From assembly GCA_012934845.2 (NCBI GenBank), contig WNNJ02002490.1, positions 146,283 to 210,282 on the forward strand: DNA of 64,000 nucleotides. The letters are read 5' to 3'. Shown in pieces: positions 1-9,893 of this stretch. Origin of the DNA: Pomphorhynchus laevis. Lineage: Eukaryota; Acanthocephala; Palaeacanthocephala; Echinorhynchida; Pomphorhynchidae. The notes beneath the pieces were generated by a model. That model was not told where the DNA came from. It saw only the letters and a list, made by a program, of their open reading frames with translations, and did no database searches. Each line of letters opens with the position of its first letter. Position 1 is the first letter of the stretch. The translations under genes and the position numbers were made by a program.

Positions 1-532
1 AAGCTTAAATCGGTGAATCATTGATTTATAGAGTTTCTTTTCGTTTTCAATGAATTTTGTATATATAATACGGGAATAAAATTTTGATATAGCATAGATA
101 AACAAAGAGTTTCTTGTTCCAATATTTCGACTTTCTATCGAAGTCATTGTCAAGGATGTAATCTAGAAAAATTTACAAGATGATAAAGAATTTTAAAATA
201 CTTTACAAATGCAATAGTACATACGAATTAAGACTGGTGGAAGCTTTCCTCATTCGAATTAATCGTCCATTAATAAATATATAATTCAATGAATTTGGAC
301 GAGAACTAAAACTCTACAAATAGAAACTTTTATTTTGTAGTTTTTATTGTACTGATTGTAAATTTTTGTAGATTACATCTTTGACAATGACTTCGATAGA
401 AAGTCGAAATATTGGAACAAGAAACTATTTGTTTATCTATGCTATATTAAAATTTTATTCACTATTATATTTACAAAATTAAGTGAAAACGAAAAGAAAC
501 TCTTTAAATCAATGATTCACCGATCTAAGCTT
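1..532. repeat. Fold-back (long inverted repeat) element
   Basis: The segment 1-177 is repeated as its reverse complement at about 356-532, roughly 92 percent identical by eye. Both outer ends carry the HindIII-like hexamer AAGCTT. The inner spacer is about 175 bases with no coding potential. The inner part of each arm contains a small hairpin around TTCGATAGAAAG followed by TCGAAATATTGG. The left end coincides with base 1 of the window, so the element may extend further left. It looks like a non-autonomous fold-back or MITE-like element; no transposase is seen, so no superfamily is assigned. Confidence 0.75.
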
Positions 533-1788
533 ATAATTATGGTAATATAAATAATTATAAAATATTATAAATTATTGTAATATTATATTATCACATATCT
601 AATTATGGTTATAAATATAATTATAAAATATTATATATACCTGTAATATTATATTTTATTTAATGTTTAATTAAATTGCTACGATTATAATATTATTACT
701 AAATATTAATATATTAAGCAATATTATTGCACAACACATTTTTCTTCAAAAATTTAATATGACATTTGGTTGGAAATTTATTTCATGTATTTAATGTTAA
801 ATAAGCTAAAAAGTTAAAAATAATAAACCTGATCACTAGCAATAACAAATTAAATTTATGATATACCCAATTCTGTAGTTTGTAGTTAAACATAAAACAT
901 TCAAGCCAATTTCGACAAAAGTTAATAGAGTTTGTTACAAAATCAAACGAAGTGTTCAAAGTGTCTATTAGTTGAAATATACTATTATTTATATTAATTA
1001 TAGTTAACATAATTAATAAATAATTATACATAATAAAGAAGAAATAAAATTAATAAAAGGAATATAATAAATTAATTAGAAACTTATTATATAAAATAAT
1101 TAATTTAATTTTAAACTCAAAAACATCTTAGTTAATACTAGAATACTAGTATTATATACTATTGTACTTGTATTCCAATATACATTAGATACCCAAAATT
1201 AGTGATAATTTGCCCTTGCTGTCTTCGTCCCTCCCAATTTCCGAGTTCGAAACAGGGGAGCGTTTGATACCAAGTTTAAAACCGAGAAGCGGTTGCCACC
1301 CATTTTATATTCGAGAATATTTATTTCTAAGAATATTTAATGAAAAGAACTTGCTTAAACATTAATTACGAAAAATATTTGTATTCAATTTGAGACCGCA
1401 AAAGTAGAGTAAATAAAATTTCAAAATCAAACCTATTGTATATCAGTATTATAAGGGTTTACATTAATAATCGATAATTGATAAAACATTTTATCAAAAG
1501 AAAAATATTTTTCTGTCAGAAATCATGTAGTTTTGGTCATCATTAGTCCCTCCTAATGATATCTAATCCTTATTATTATGATATCTCGCCCGCTTTTTTT
1601 AGTCAATTTATAAAAATTGACTTTTATTTTAAATTTAAATTTTTTATTTTAAGTTGATATAAATTATATAAAATCTTATATAAGAATTATTTATTATTTA
1701 TCATTTAATTATTTAAATTTAATTTTACGTTAATTTTAATTTATAAATAATTTAATATACGTAAAATCAGTAACCTGATCTGATTTAT
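533..1788. other. AT-rich stretch without a gene
   Basis: Very AT-rich with short TAA/TTA runs. The only compositional break is about 1200-1310, a more GC-balanced patch that contains GTTCGAAAC but folds into no tRNA I could recognise. The part near 1610-1700 resembles AT-rich repeat sequence at about 5550-5640. No reading frame here has recognisable similarity. Confidence 0.5.
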
Positions 1789-1790
1789 AG

Positions 1791-4481
1791 GAATGCTGGT
1801 TTCAACTAATCATTATACTCATACTGAAGCTGAAAACTATAAGTACAGTTTATTTCTACAGAAACCTAGCAAGCGAGGATATTGATCTAAATGCGAAAAA
1901 ATGCTGGCTAATAGGTAAATATTACGAAAAGACTACTGGATCATGTGAAGACTACCCGGATTATAGGCTAACGTCTTTCGATATACATAAATTCGCCAAA
2001 TATAGAGAGCTGGAAATAAAAACGATATGTAAACAGCTTTGGTTTAATTTCCACAAAAGACTTATGTTTTGCGTCAAACCAGATAATCAAAAGTTATACG
2101 ACAAGATAATGATTGAAAAGGATCTTGATGTTCCAAACTTGATTCTGATTCCAGGAATGCCAGATAGCATGGCACATTATGAAGAAATAGAGCATAATAA
2201 TACTATTGAATGCCTGAAGATAGGTAAAGCATATGAAGAAAGAAGACGCTACTGCCATTTTATAGACTTTATGGAATGCGAGATATTAAATGATAAGCTG
2301 ATTCCAAAACTAAATCGAAGACTGAATACTAACTCTGGTCGCATTTATGTTTGGAATGTTATATGTTCGAAGATGAATCTAATTTACGATCCAATTTTGA
2401 AAATGTGTAAAGTCAGTTATTCGAATAAACTTGCCCGTAAGACAGTAATGAAGGCAATTGTTAAGAATCCCTATTCCGGAAACAGACAAGATCAGCACGA
2501 GAAGCATTTATATTGTGTTTCAAAGGGATTAAACTACAACCGAAATAAAGAAGTTTGTGAATTGTATAAGATTAATATCAATCGCAAGGCACTTTATCAG
2601 AAATTCTTGGTTATATATAAGCATGCAAAAGAAATTATATGCGCTGAGCTCGGTCAGTTGTATCAACCAGATCTTGATGTTTGTATTCAACCAATAGGCA
2701 AGCAGAAAAAGGCAAGAACACGGACTTTACCTTTGATAGACCCGCGGTGGGAGGAAATGCAGGTGTTGGCGAATCGTACTGAAGAAAATTACGGACCCAA
2801 TCTACGATTATTCACATCTTCAAGGGAGTACGAATGCTTCAAAAGAGGGTATGTGTACAACAAAGAGTATGATAGATGTAGCTGGAATTTTTACTTATAC
2901 AGTAATCGATATTTTCTATTAGCTTATCGCACGAAGATCCGAGGATTTGTGCATCAAATGTTGAGATCACACTGCTTCGAACACAATTTAGATTATTCGA
3001 AGCAACTGAGGGTTTGTATATCAAGGAAAGAAAATAAAATTAAATCGGTGTTGATAAATAAAACATCAGAATATAAAAAGGAGCTTATCAAAAGAACGGA
3101 AAATGACAGATTTCAACTTTACCAGCTAAGATCATGTATTGCAATTGGATTGGACTATGATCCAATTAAGGAAGAATGTACAAGGTACCCTGAAGAAATA
3201 AATTATATAAATTTCTATAAACCATTTGAAATAGAACAGATGAAGATAGCTTGTATTAACGGTAGGCGAATATACCTCGAGCATTTAAACTTTTGCCCAC
3301 CTGAAATGACCGATTATCAAAAAGCTTTACTTAACATGAACTTAAACAACGATAAAATCAGGTTTGTGAGAGAATATTGTGAGAGTAAGGGTATGCAATT
3401 CAATTATGCAATTAAGGTATGCGTACGCAAGACATTTGACAACGTTAAATCAAGAAAACCGAAAAACATGCACACAGAAGAAATACTTGAGAAATTTTGT
3501 AAAACTAATGGAGAGATATACAATAAAACAGTTGATAAGTGTCAATCTAGATTTGATACGCACTATATTCGTGCAAGCCAAATAAAGAAAATGTGTCACA
3601 AAAGCGAACTTGAATACGACGATAGAATTGGGTTTTGTGTGCTGCCCAGAAAGCCTTACGAATTAGCTACACCAGCAGTACCAGATTTACGCTTTGTAAA
3701 GTCCACTGCAAGAAAGGAACGTTTATGTTTAGCTGCTGGAATGATGTATATTAATTTATCGGACACTCAGTGTGCCCATTTTCCTCGTCTTATGAATGGT
3801 ACACTAATTAAGCATTTAAATCGCACCCTTAAATCACATATTGATAATATTTCAGCTCAACTTTGTAATCAAATAAACCTTACATACAACTCGTTCTTAC
3901 AGTTCTGCATAATGGACCCTAAAAACGAATCCTACCGTGAGACAGTTGATTTAAACTACAACTTTCCAACATTGAATTATACAATGCAATATTGCTTTCT
4001 AAAAGGAATGAAGGCGATTGTGAAAAGCAATAACTTGGCATTCTGCGTTCCATTTGGTAAATCGTCATTGACACATGAAATTAAACAACAATACGCATAT
4101 TATCGAGATATGTTCATTCATCATCGGTGCCCAGTATATTCTACATACGACAGACAAATAGGATTCTGTATTCGACGACCGTTAAAAGTATTTAAAATCT
4201 TTGAAGAAAAACCGATATCAAAATTTAGAAAATTTTTAAACCTTTTCAGTAAAAAGAGCAAGCAAGTATGCGATATGAATTCCAGTGTGATGTGCTGTCT
4301 AATAAAAGGTCTCGATCATAGTTACGAAGAAAATGCATGCACAAATTATCGCACGAAACCAACCCGTTTAGAATTAGAGAGTTACGTGAAGAAAATATCA
4401 GATCGAAGTACGGAACTTGTAGCTCATGTGTGTAAAGAAATAAAGCAAAAATTCGATAAACTCCAACAAATATGTGTATAA
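1791..4481 (+). CDS. Cysteine-module repeat protein of unknown function
   Basis: I do not recognise this protein. The frame is open from just after a TAG at 1788 to the stop at 4479-4481. It consists of about 19 degenerate modules of 35-50 residues, each ending in a cysteine pair, usually C-x13-C with consensus C-x3-G-x2-Y-x7-C; examples are CVSKGLNYNRNKEVC, CAELGQLYQPDLDVC and CIAIGLDYDPIKEEC. The linkers are rich in Lys, Arg, Tyr and Asn. The first ATG in frame (2064) lies inside a module, and two more modules are encoded upstream of it, so the real start is earlier. Splice-acceptor-like sites end at 1790 (tttatag) and 1861 (ttctacag), suggesting a 5' exon I cannot place. If 1791 is used, a hydrophobic stretch (FQLIIILIL) leads the protein and could be a signal or anchor. 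Paired cysteines suggest disulfides and hence secretion, which is inference. An AATAAA lies near 4553. Intact length and periodic cysteines argue for a real gene. Confidence 0.75.
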   Translation, partial: ECWFQLIIILILKLKTISTVYFYRNLASEDIDLNAKKCWLIGKYYEKTTGSCEDYPDYRLTSFDIHKFAKYRELEIKTICKQLWFNFHKRLMFCVKPDNQKLYDKIMIEKDLDVPNLILIPGMPDSMAHYEEIEHNNTIECLKIGKAYEERRRYCHFIDFMECEILNDKLIPKLNRRLNTNSGRIYVWNVICSKMNLIYDPILKMCKVSYSNKLARKTVMKAIVKNPYSGNRQDQHEKHLYCVSKGLNYNRNKEVCELYKININRKALYQKFLVIYKHAKEIICAELGQLYQPDLDVCIQPIGKQKKARTRTLPLIDPRWEEMQVLANRTEENYGPNLRLFTSSREYECFKRGYVYNKEYDRCSWNFYLYSNRYFLLAYRTKIRGFVHQMLRSHCFEHNLDYSKQLRVCISRKENKIKSVLINKTSEYKKELIKRTENDRFQLYQLRSCIAIGLDYDPIKEECTRYPEEINYINFYKPFEIEQMKIACINGRRIYLEHLNFCPPEMTDYQKALLNMNLNNDKIRFVREYCESKGMQFNYAIKVCVRKTFDNVKSRKPKNMHTEEILEKFCKTNGEIYNKTVDKCQSRFDTHYIRASQIKKMCHKSELEYDDRIGFCVLPRKPYELATPAVPDLRFVKSTARKERLCLAAGMMYINLSDTQCAHFPRLMNGTLIKHLNRTLKSHIDNISAQLCNQINLTYNSFLQFCIMDPKNESYRETVDLNYNFPTLNYTMQYCFLKGMKAIVKSNNLAFCVPFGKSSLTHEIKQQYAYYRDMFIHHRCPVYSTYDRQIGFCIRRPLKVFKIFEEKPISKFRKFLNLFSKKSKQVCDMNSSVMCCLIKGLDHSYEENACTNYRTKPTRLELESYVKKISDRSTELVAHVCKEIKQKFDKLQQICV

Positions 4482-6661
4482 CAGAGAGTGTACATTCGAA
4501 TGAGTTTTCAAAAGAATTTGCTTAATAATAGTTTCATCTTAGTCATTAACTTGAATAAATTATCAAACATTTAATTTAGCAATATCTCAAAACGAGAGTG
4601 ATACCAATTTGCGTGAATTTTGTTAGTCATTTTAGCCAGACGCGGAAGAACAATGAAAAACACTGCTAGATGCCGTTTCTTCATCACTATGACTCTTCAG
4701 TGCCAGTTCCCTCCCACTGCTAGATGCAGAGAAGGACTAGAATTTAATTTAGCGCTTTCAAAAATTACAGAAATTGATTTGTGCACCAATTTATAACGAC
4801 AACATACAAATCCTATTTTAAATGAATTTTCACTAATGAATAATTCCTACATTTAGTCATTACAACATAATTACATCTAATTAAAAGCCAAATGAACAAT
4901 ATTTCACATTTTAGACAACTTTAAGTTTTAAAATTAAAAAGCATTTAACGGAAAATGCTAAATTCGGACGATATCAATCTACTAAGAGCCTTCACGTGGT
5001 AAAAGATATATGCAACCACAAGCCTTATCAATTATATAATCTGTTCGGATTAACAAAGAATCTCTTCATAGATAGCTAAGTCTGAATAATTTTATACGAT
5101 CATATATAGTGAAAGTTGTAATATTGTATACATTAAATTCCCAAATCCTACTGTTTAATCGAATTATAGATAATTATTTATAAAATTATTTCAAACATTT
5201 AGTAATTAAAAAACTTTATAAATTTAATTCTATAAAATTAATTTATCAAAATTAATTTTGTAGAATTAATTTATATAATTAATATATATTAATTATTAAT
5301 GTTAATAATTAATTATTAATAATTATTAATTATTAAAAATTATTTGATATATTTATGTCTAAACTGTTTAAGAAGAGCTTGGGATAAGTTAAAATAATTA
5401 AAATTAAAATAATAAAATTTAAAATAAAAATAATTAAATAATTAAATAAGAATATACTATAAATAATTAAATAATTATATATACGATTTCATATAACTTA
5501 CATCAAGTTAGCATTTAAAAGTTGAAATTTAAAATAAAAATCAATTCATAAAAATTGACTTTTATTTTAAATTTCAATTTTAAATATTAACTTGATATAA
5601 ATTATATAAAATCTTATATAACAATTATTTATTTTTTATAATTATTTATCTTTATTTTTAATTTATATATTGTATAAAATATGGATATGATATTTTAATA
5701 AAAATAAAATGTTTTAATGTAAAATATTAAACTATCAATAAAGATGAATAATTATATCATATTTTATACAATTTATATTTATATAAAGTTAAAATGTATA
5801 CTTAAAATTTAAAATAAATATCACTTTTTATGAATTGATTAATAATACACGATGTGTCTGAATTACAATTAGAGGTCGTCATGACGTACTGCTATGTTAT
5901 CAGATTTCGGCCCCTATTCTTTGACTATCTTGACTATAATAGATATTTAAAAGTTGAATTTTAAAATAAAAATCAATTTTTATGAATTGACTAATGACAT
6001 ACAATGTATTCGAATAAGAAATAAAGATCATCAGAAGGAACTGCTGGTACCGGTCATCAGGAGGAAATTAAATTATTTTGTAAGTTACTTTCCGATATGT
6101 GGTTGATTGACACTACATGAAATAATATTAAATAGAATATTAAATATTTCTTAAACTGTAACTGTCTACTGTAATTAATGTTCTACAGTCATCACTTACT
6201 TGATTAGGTTGATCGAAATGTCTGTCTTATTGTACCATTATAAATATCCAAAAAGACGTCGCTATCATCTTGATATAGACATTATTTACGTAAAATATTT
6301 AATTGCATCATAACGATATATAAAGGCGATGATACAATGAAAATGATATTATTGAATATAAAACATCATTTGGAATGCAAAGAAATTTATAAAAAACTAA
6401 AATAGAAGAAAAATGTATAAAGAAATAAAAATACCAGTATATTCGTATAATGCAAATGAAAATACATACTTAACCACAATACTCGTACTATGGGTTCAGT
6501 AATAAAAGTTCAAGGTAGAATATTAATATCATATTTCTAAAATTGATATTATATCAATTAAAACTGCGTCTATACCTTTATTAAATGATTCATCAACAAC
6601 AAATGCCGGAAACGTTTGTAGAAAACTGAACACAAACTATCATATACAAGTGACGTAAGAA
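4482..6661. other. AT-rich intergenic region with repeat copies
   Basis: No gene is seen. The octamer-scale repeat CACTGCTAGATGC occurs twice near 4660-4730. From about 5500 to 6070 the sequence belongs to an AT-rich repeat family also found near 1610, 11330-11650 and 21140-21350. Its marker is a short non-AT core reading TTTCGGCCCCTATTC, preceded by a motif like GGTCATCAGGAGGAA; two partial cores lie at about 5870-5930 and 6030-6070. Confidence 0.5.
5500..6070 (+). repeat. AT-rich dispersed repeat with TTTCGGCCCC core
   Basis: This copy carries the core (TCAGATTTCGGCCCCTATTC near 5910) and the flanking AT-rich arm with an internal inverted repeat (AAAATAAAAATCAATT against AATTGACTTTTATTTT near 5535-5570). 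Matching copies lie at about 11200-11650 (minus) and 21140-21350 (plus). No terminal repeats or coding sequence were identified, so the class is unknown. Confidence 0.5.
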
Positions 6662-7387
6662 TCACACAAATTTCCTCGATTTTGCTATATCAGGATTAAA
6701 TTGACTATTATATGATCTCTTACGTTCGTCCATTTCAACATTTTCATTCTTACTTTTACCGACTTTAATGCCGTAGTGCTTTGACAATAGAACATTTGCT
6801 CTTTCTCTTTCGCGATTTTCTCGCTGAAGTCGCTCCGCTTTCAGATTATCGATTGTATTGTTCCGCTCTGGAACAGTTTCTTTGATTTGCTGGGGACAAA
6901 CATTCGCATTCGAATTACTTGTCCAATTCATATATTTTAACGGATCTAATTCAGATAGAAGTTTATCTCTTCTCGCCTGCTTTGCTACATCACTTTCGCT
7001 AATTTTGTTCTGACCAAAAACTTCCTTTCGACTTTTAGCATACCACGGCATTTCATGATTCGAGTCAACTACAGATTGTCCAAGATAAGTCAATAGACCT
7101 ATTTGTTTTTCAAAACGTTCATTTTTCTCTATCTGCTCTTTCTCGCGTTCCTTGTTAGATGAATTCTTTTCATTTTCAACGGGAAATAGATTTATGCAAT
7201 CTGGCATTGTCGACTGTTTACTAATCGCCGTATTTCTAAGCTGATTCATACGAGCTTCCTTCTCCGCAAGGAGTTGTCTTCGTTGTAACTGTTTCTCATC
7301 TTCTAGTGCCTTTGCTTCATCTCTTCTCACTCGAGCAACATTTTCTTTTGTTCGAACGTGCCAACGTTTCTTCGGTAAAATATTCAT
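6662..7387 (-). CDS. LENG1: LENG1-like CIR_N domain protein
   Basis: The protein is 241 residues when started at the second Met of the frame (7387). That Met begins MNILPKKRWHVRTKENVARV, which matches the start of leukocyte receptor cluster member 1; the seven residues upstream (MFLFSLP) do not fit the family and were dropped. The N-terminal 45 residues form the CIR_N-type coiled domain (basic, with RRDEAKALEDEKQ). The middle holds the conserved LTYLGQS and PWY motifs, then a DPLKYM segment, and the C-terminus ends in the family tail YNSQFNPDIA. Nearly the whole protein is predicted helical and highly charged. Family members are nuclear and have been associated with RNA-processing complexes; the exact role is not known to me. 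The gene is intronless here and no stop interrupts it. Length is close to that of the vertebrate protein as I recall it. Confidence 0.9.
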   Translation of the reverse strand: MNILPKKRWHVRTKENVARVRRDEAKALEDEKQLQRRQLLAEKEARMNQLRNTAISKQSTMPDCINLFPVENEKNSSNKEREKEQIEKNERFEKQIGLLTYLGQSVVDSNHEMPWYAKSRKEVFGQNKISESDVAKQARRDKLLSELDPLKYMNWTSNSNANVCPQQIKETVPERNNTIDNLKAERLQRENRERERANVLLSKHYGIKVGKSKNENVEMDERKRSYNSQFNPDIAKSRKFV

Positions 7388-7409
7388 CGGAAGCGAAAAC
7401 AAAAACAAA

Positions 7410-9030
7410 TCTAGAAATATTTAATATTTGATCGTTCGAATATTTTCATTCAGATTTAAATCATATAGGCACTGCACATTTTTATTGTTAGACAATTAAA
7501 ATTAATTAAGGTTATAAAAATTATATTATAAAAACGTATTACATATTTAAAATCAATTTATACCAGATAAAAAATTAAATCCTTTAAGAGATAAAGTGTT
7601 ATTAGATATAATTTTATAAGATAGTTTTAATTCTAATTTTGACCATTTGATTAAACGGCGTTAATTATAAAACTAGACATTAAATTAAACACGAATATGT
7701 TCTTATTGAAGTTAGTCTAAATACATTAATGTTTCATATTTGTTTGATCAATAATGACAAAATCGTTTTTTCTTATCAGCTCACACAGTGACCCACCAAG
7801 CTTAACTAAAGACAAATCCATTGAAAATAAATAAATCCTGAAAATTTAATAGTGTGTATACCTTGCTTAGTTTATTGATTTCGTAAATCGATTTAAATTC
7901 GAGTTTTCACCTATGAAGAATTCTATTTCTCATACAGTCATTAAACCCCGCTTTTTTAAACGACGAAGTCTATAAAGACAATTATAAAAAGAATTACTTA
8001 AATGAAACATACATTATTGATGGTACATATATACTTTATGGACATACATATAAATTATGTTATATTGAATCAGTATTTCTTAAAACATACACAGTCGATA
8101 AAGATTACAACTGTTATTCTTAAGATAACACTTAAGAATGCAATATTCTCATCAACATCAAATAATACATTCTTCATTAAAAACGACTTTAAAAATTAGA
8201 GATACAATCTTCCTCTCATATATTCCAGTATAAATGCCATGACTAAAACGGTTATCTTAAAGCATATTACTTAATAATAAAAGTAATAACAAACACGAAA
8301 TAATCGATTTCGTTCATGTTTTAATGTGACTGAAAAGGATTCACATTTGAGCAAATAATATTTACTCCTTAGTGTATATCTTGATAGAGCATGTGCTGTG
8401 ACTGACAAAAGCCGCATCATCAATTCACAAACATAGCTTGTAAAAAACCTACTTTATTTTGTGCTTTAGTCGTTGACAAAATAAGAATTTTGTAGCAAAC
8501 TATAAAATTTGAAAAACTACTCATCGAATAAGTTTCATCGATTGGTAAATATTTAATTATCGATTATTAAAAATTTAGGAAAATTATCTCTATATTTTTA
8601 CATTAACCGGCTGGTAAATATTTAATTGTTGCAATTGTTGTATATAAAAATATAGTAAGTTTGTAATATTAAAAAATAGAAAAGTGTATTTGACTGTGTT
8701 TATATCTTATCGAAAGTGAAACTAAAATATTGGATAAAAGCTCACGAAACGATGATATTCCCACGTACAAGTTTATACACAACTAAGAAAGGTGTCTTAA
8801 TTAGATCGAATGATTATTTTTGATTCGACAAATGCAGACAAAGAGTAGTAATTCATTTTCATCCATACGTTTGAGAATGAATGTATATGTAAGCTTATGC
8901 TCCAAATGAGTTTGTACACCAACAACTAGAACAGGAAATAATTTTCAAAATGACTCGAGCAACCAAGTGATTTATTGATATCATTTAAAATCAGTAACAA
9001 TACGGATATCGTTAACAATCCGTAACTAAT
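7410..9030. other. Stretch without a recognisable gene
   Basis: AT-rich. ORFs here are 65 residues or shorter and have no recognisable similarity. The 3' end of the MICU-type gene on the minus strand should lie somewhere in or near this interval, but I could not identify its last exon. Confidence 0.4.
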
Positions 9031-9321
9031 GGGAATATCCATAGTGGGTAAAACTAGCAAGTGTGGCAAAGCAAAATGCAATTATGTGCCCAAATGAAGA
9101 TAGTGTCCAAGTTCAAGAGCAACGTAACATCATTAGAGTATGACATTGTGACCAATTGTGACATAATTAATCTAATGGATTGCGAATGTAATCAGCAATA
9201 CACTATAGATACGGGTTGCCAATTCAGAATTAGCATTGATAATGGAAGATCTCACTTAAAGACAATTGGTATAATTAAAATTCGTGGGGGACATACCAGA
9301 TTTGCGAAACACTATAATTGA
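9031..9321 (+). mobile_element. Penelope-like element GIY-YIG region, fragment
   Basis: A frame here reads CGKAKC-like, then FKSNVTSLEYDI, a cysteine pattern C-E-C-N-x-QYTIDTG, then RISIDNGRSHLK and a final FAKHYN. This order (CGRAKC-like knuckle, SNVT-x2-EY, C-x2-C-x2-QY-x-G-T, R-x-R-x5-HR-x-x-I/L, HFN) is that of the C-terminal endonuclease-like region found with Penelope-type reverse transcriptases. The GIY-YIG tyrosine region is degenerate (QYTIDTG). It lies downstream of, and on the opposite strand from, the last mapped MICU exon. The fragment is decayed. Confidence 0.6.
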
Positions 9322-9414
9322 ATCAACATTCATAGCAGCAGAGCATCGGAAAATAACGGAGGATTAAAAGTGGAAACAACGTTTAAAAGGAAACTACAAC
9401 AATACGAAACCTTT

Positions 9415-9458
9415 TGATGAGTCCGGGTTTACAATTGCAAGACAGTAGCGGACAAAAC
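9415..9458 (+). ncRNA. Degenerate hammerhead-like motif
   Basis: TGATGA at 9415-9420 is followed by a five-pair stem GTCCG (9421-9425) with CGGAC (9449-9453), then AAAAC (9454-9458). A hammerhead needs CUGAUGA, stem II and GAAAC; here the first C and the G are substituted. It sits about 100 bases after a Penelope-type endonuclease fragment, an element class known to carry hammerheads. It is probably inactive and could be chance. Confidence 0.3.
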
Positions 9459-9893
9459 AATATTAACAGACAAGGCAAAACTCTGGCATGTTGTAAATTA
9501 AGGTGTATGATATTAGAAGTAATGAAGAAATGATAGTATAGCTGGTTGCGAAATTACCTTGTGTGATCTAACAACATTGATAAAATAAATAAAAGAATCC
9601 ATCAAAGAATCCCCAGTACCGATTTTATGATCTCCTGATCACATCAATATTATATATATTCTGTATTTATATTATCAAAATGCCTCTCAAGGTCTGTTCT
9701 AGACCCTTCCATATATTCATAGTATATTTCGCTGTTTTCGGTGTAAAGGAATGTTTTAAAAATTTTTAAAATAGTCCAAAAAATTTTAAAATATTTTGAA
9801 ATAATTTAAAATTCTTATAAAACAATCATTAATTAAATTATCAATTCATGATAATATCAATTTATCATAGCAGCGATTTACCATAATGCTTAC

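Noticed and set aside
1200-1310. tRNA or small RNA gene in a GC-balanced patch
   Set aside because: A GTTCGAAAC sequence resembles a T arm, but no A box or cloverleaf can be drawn.
2839-3024. Minus-strand ORF inside the cysteine-module gene
   Set aside because: It is a shadow of the plus-strand coding frame.
8002-8199. 65-codon ORF
   Set aside because: Low complexity, AT-driven codons, no similarity and no splice context.
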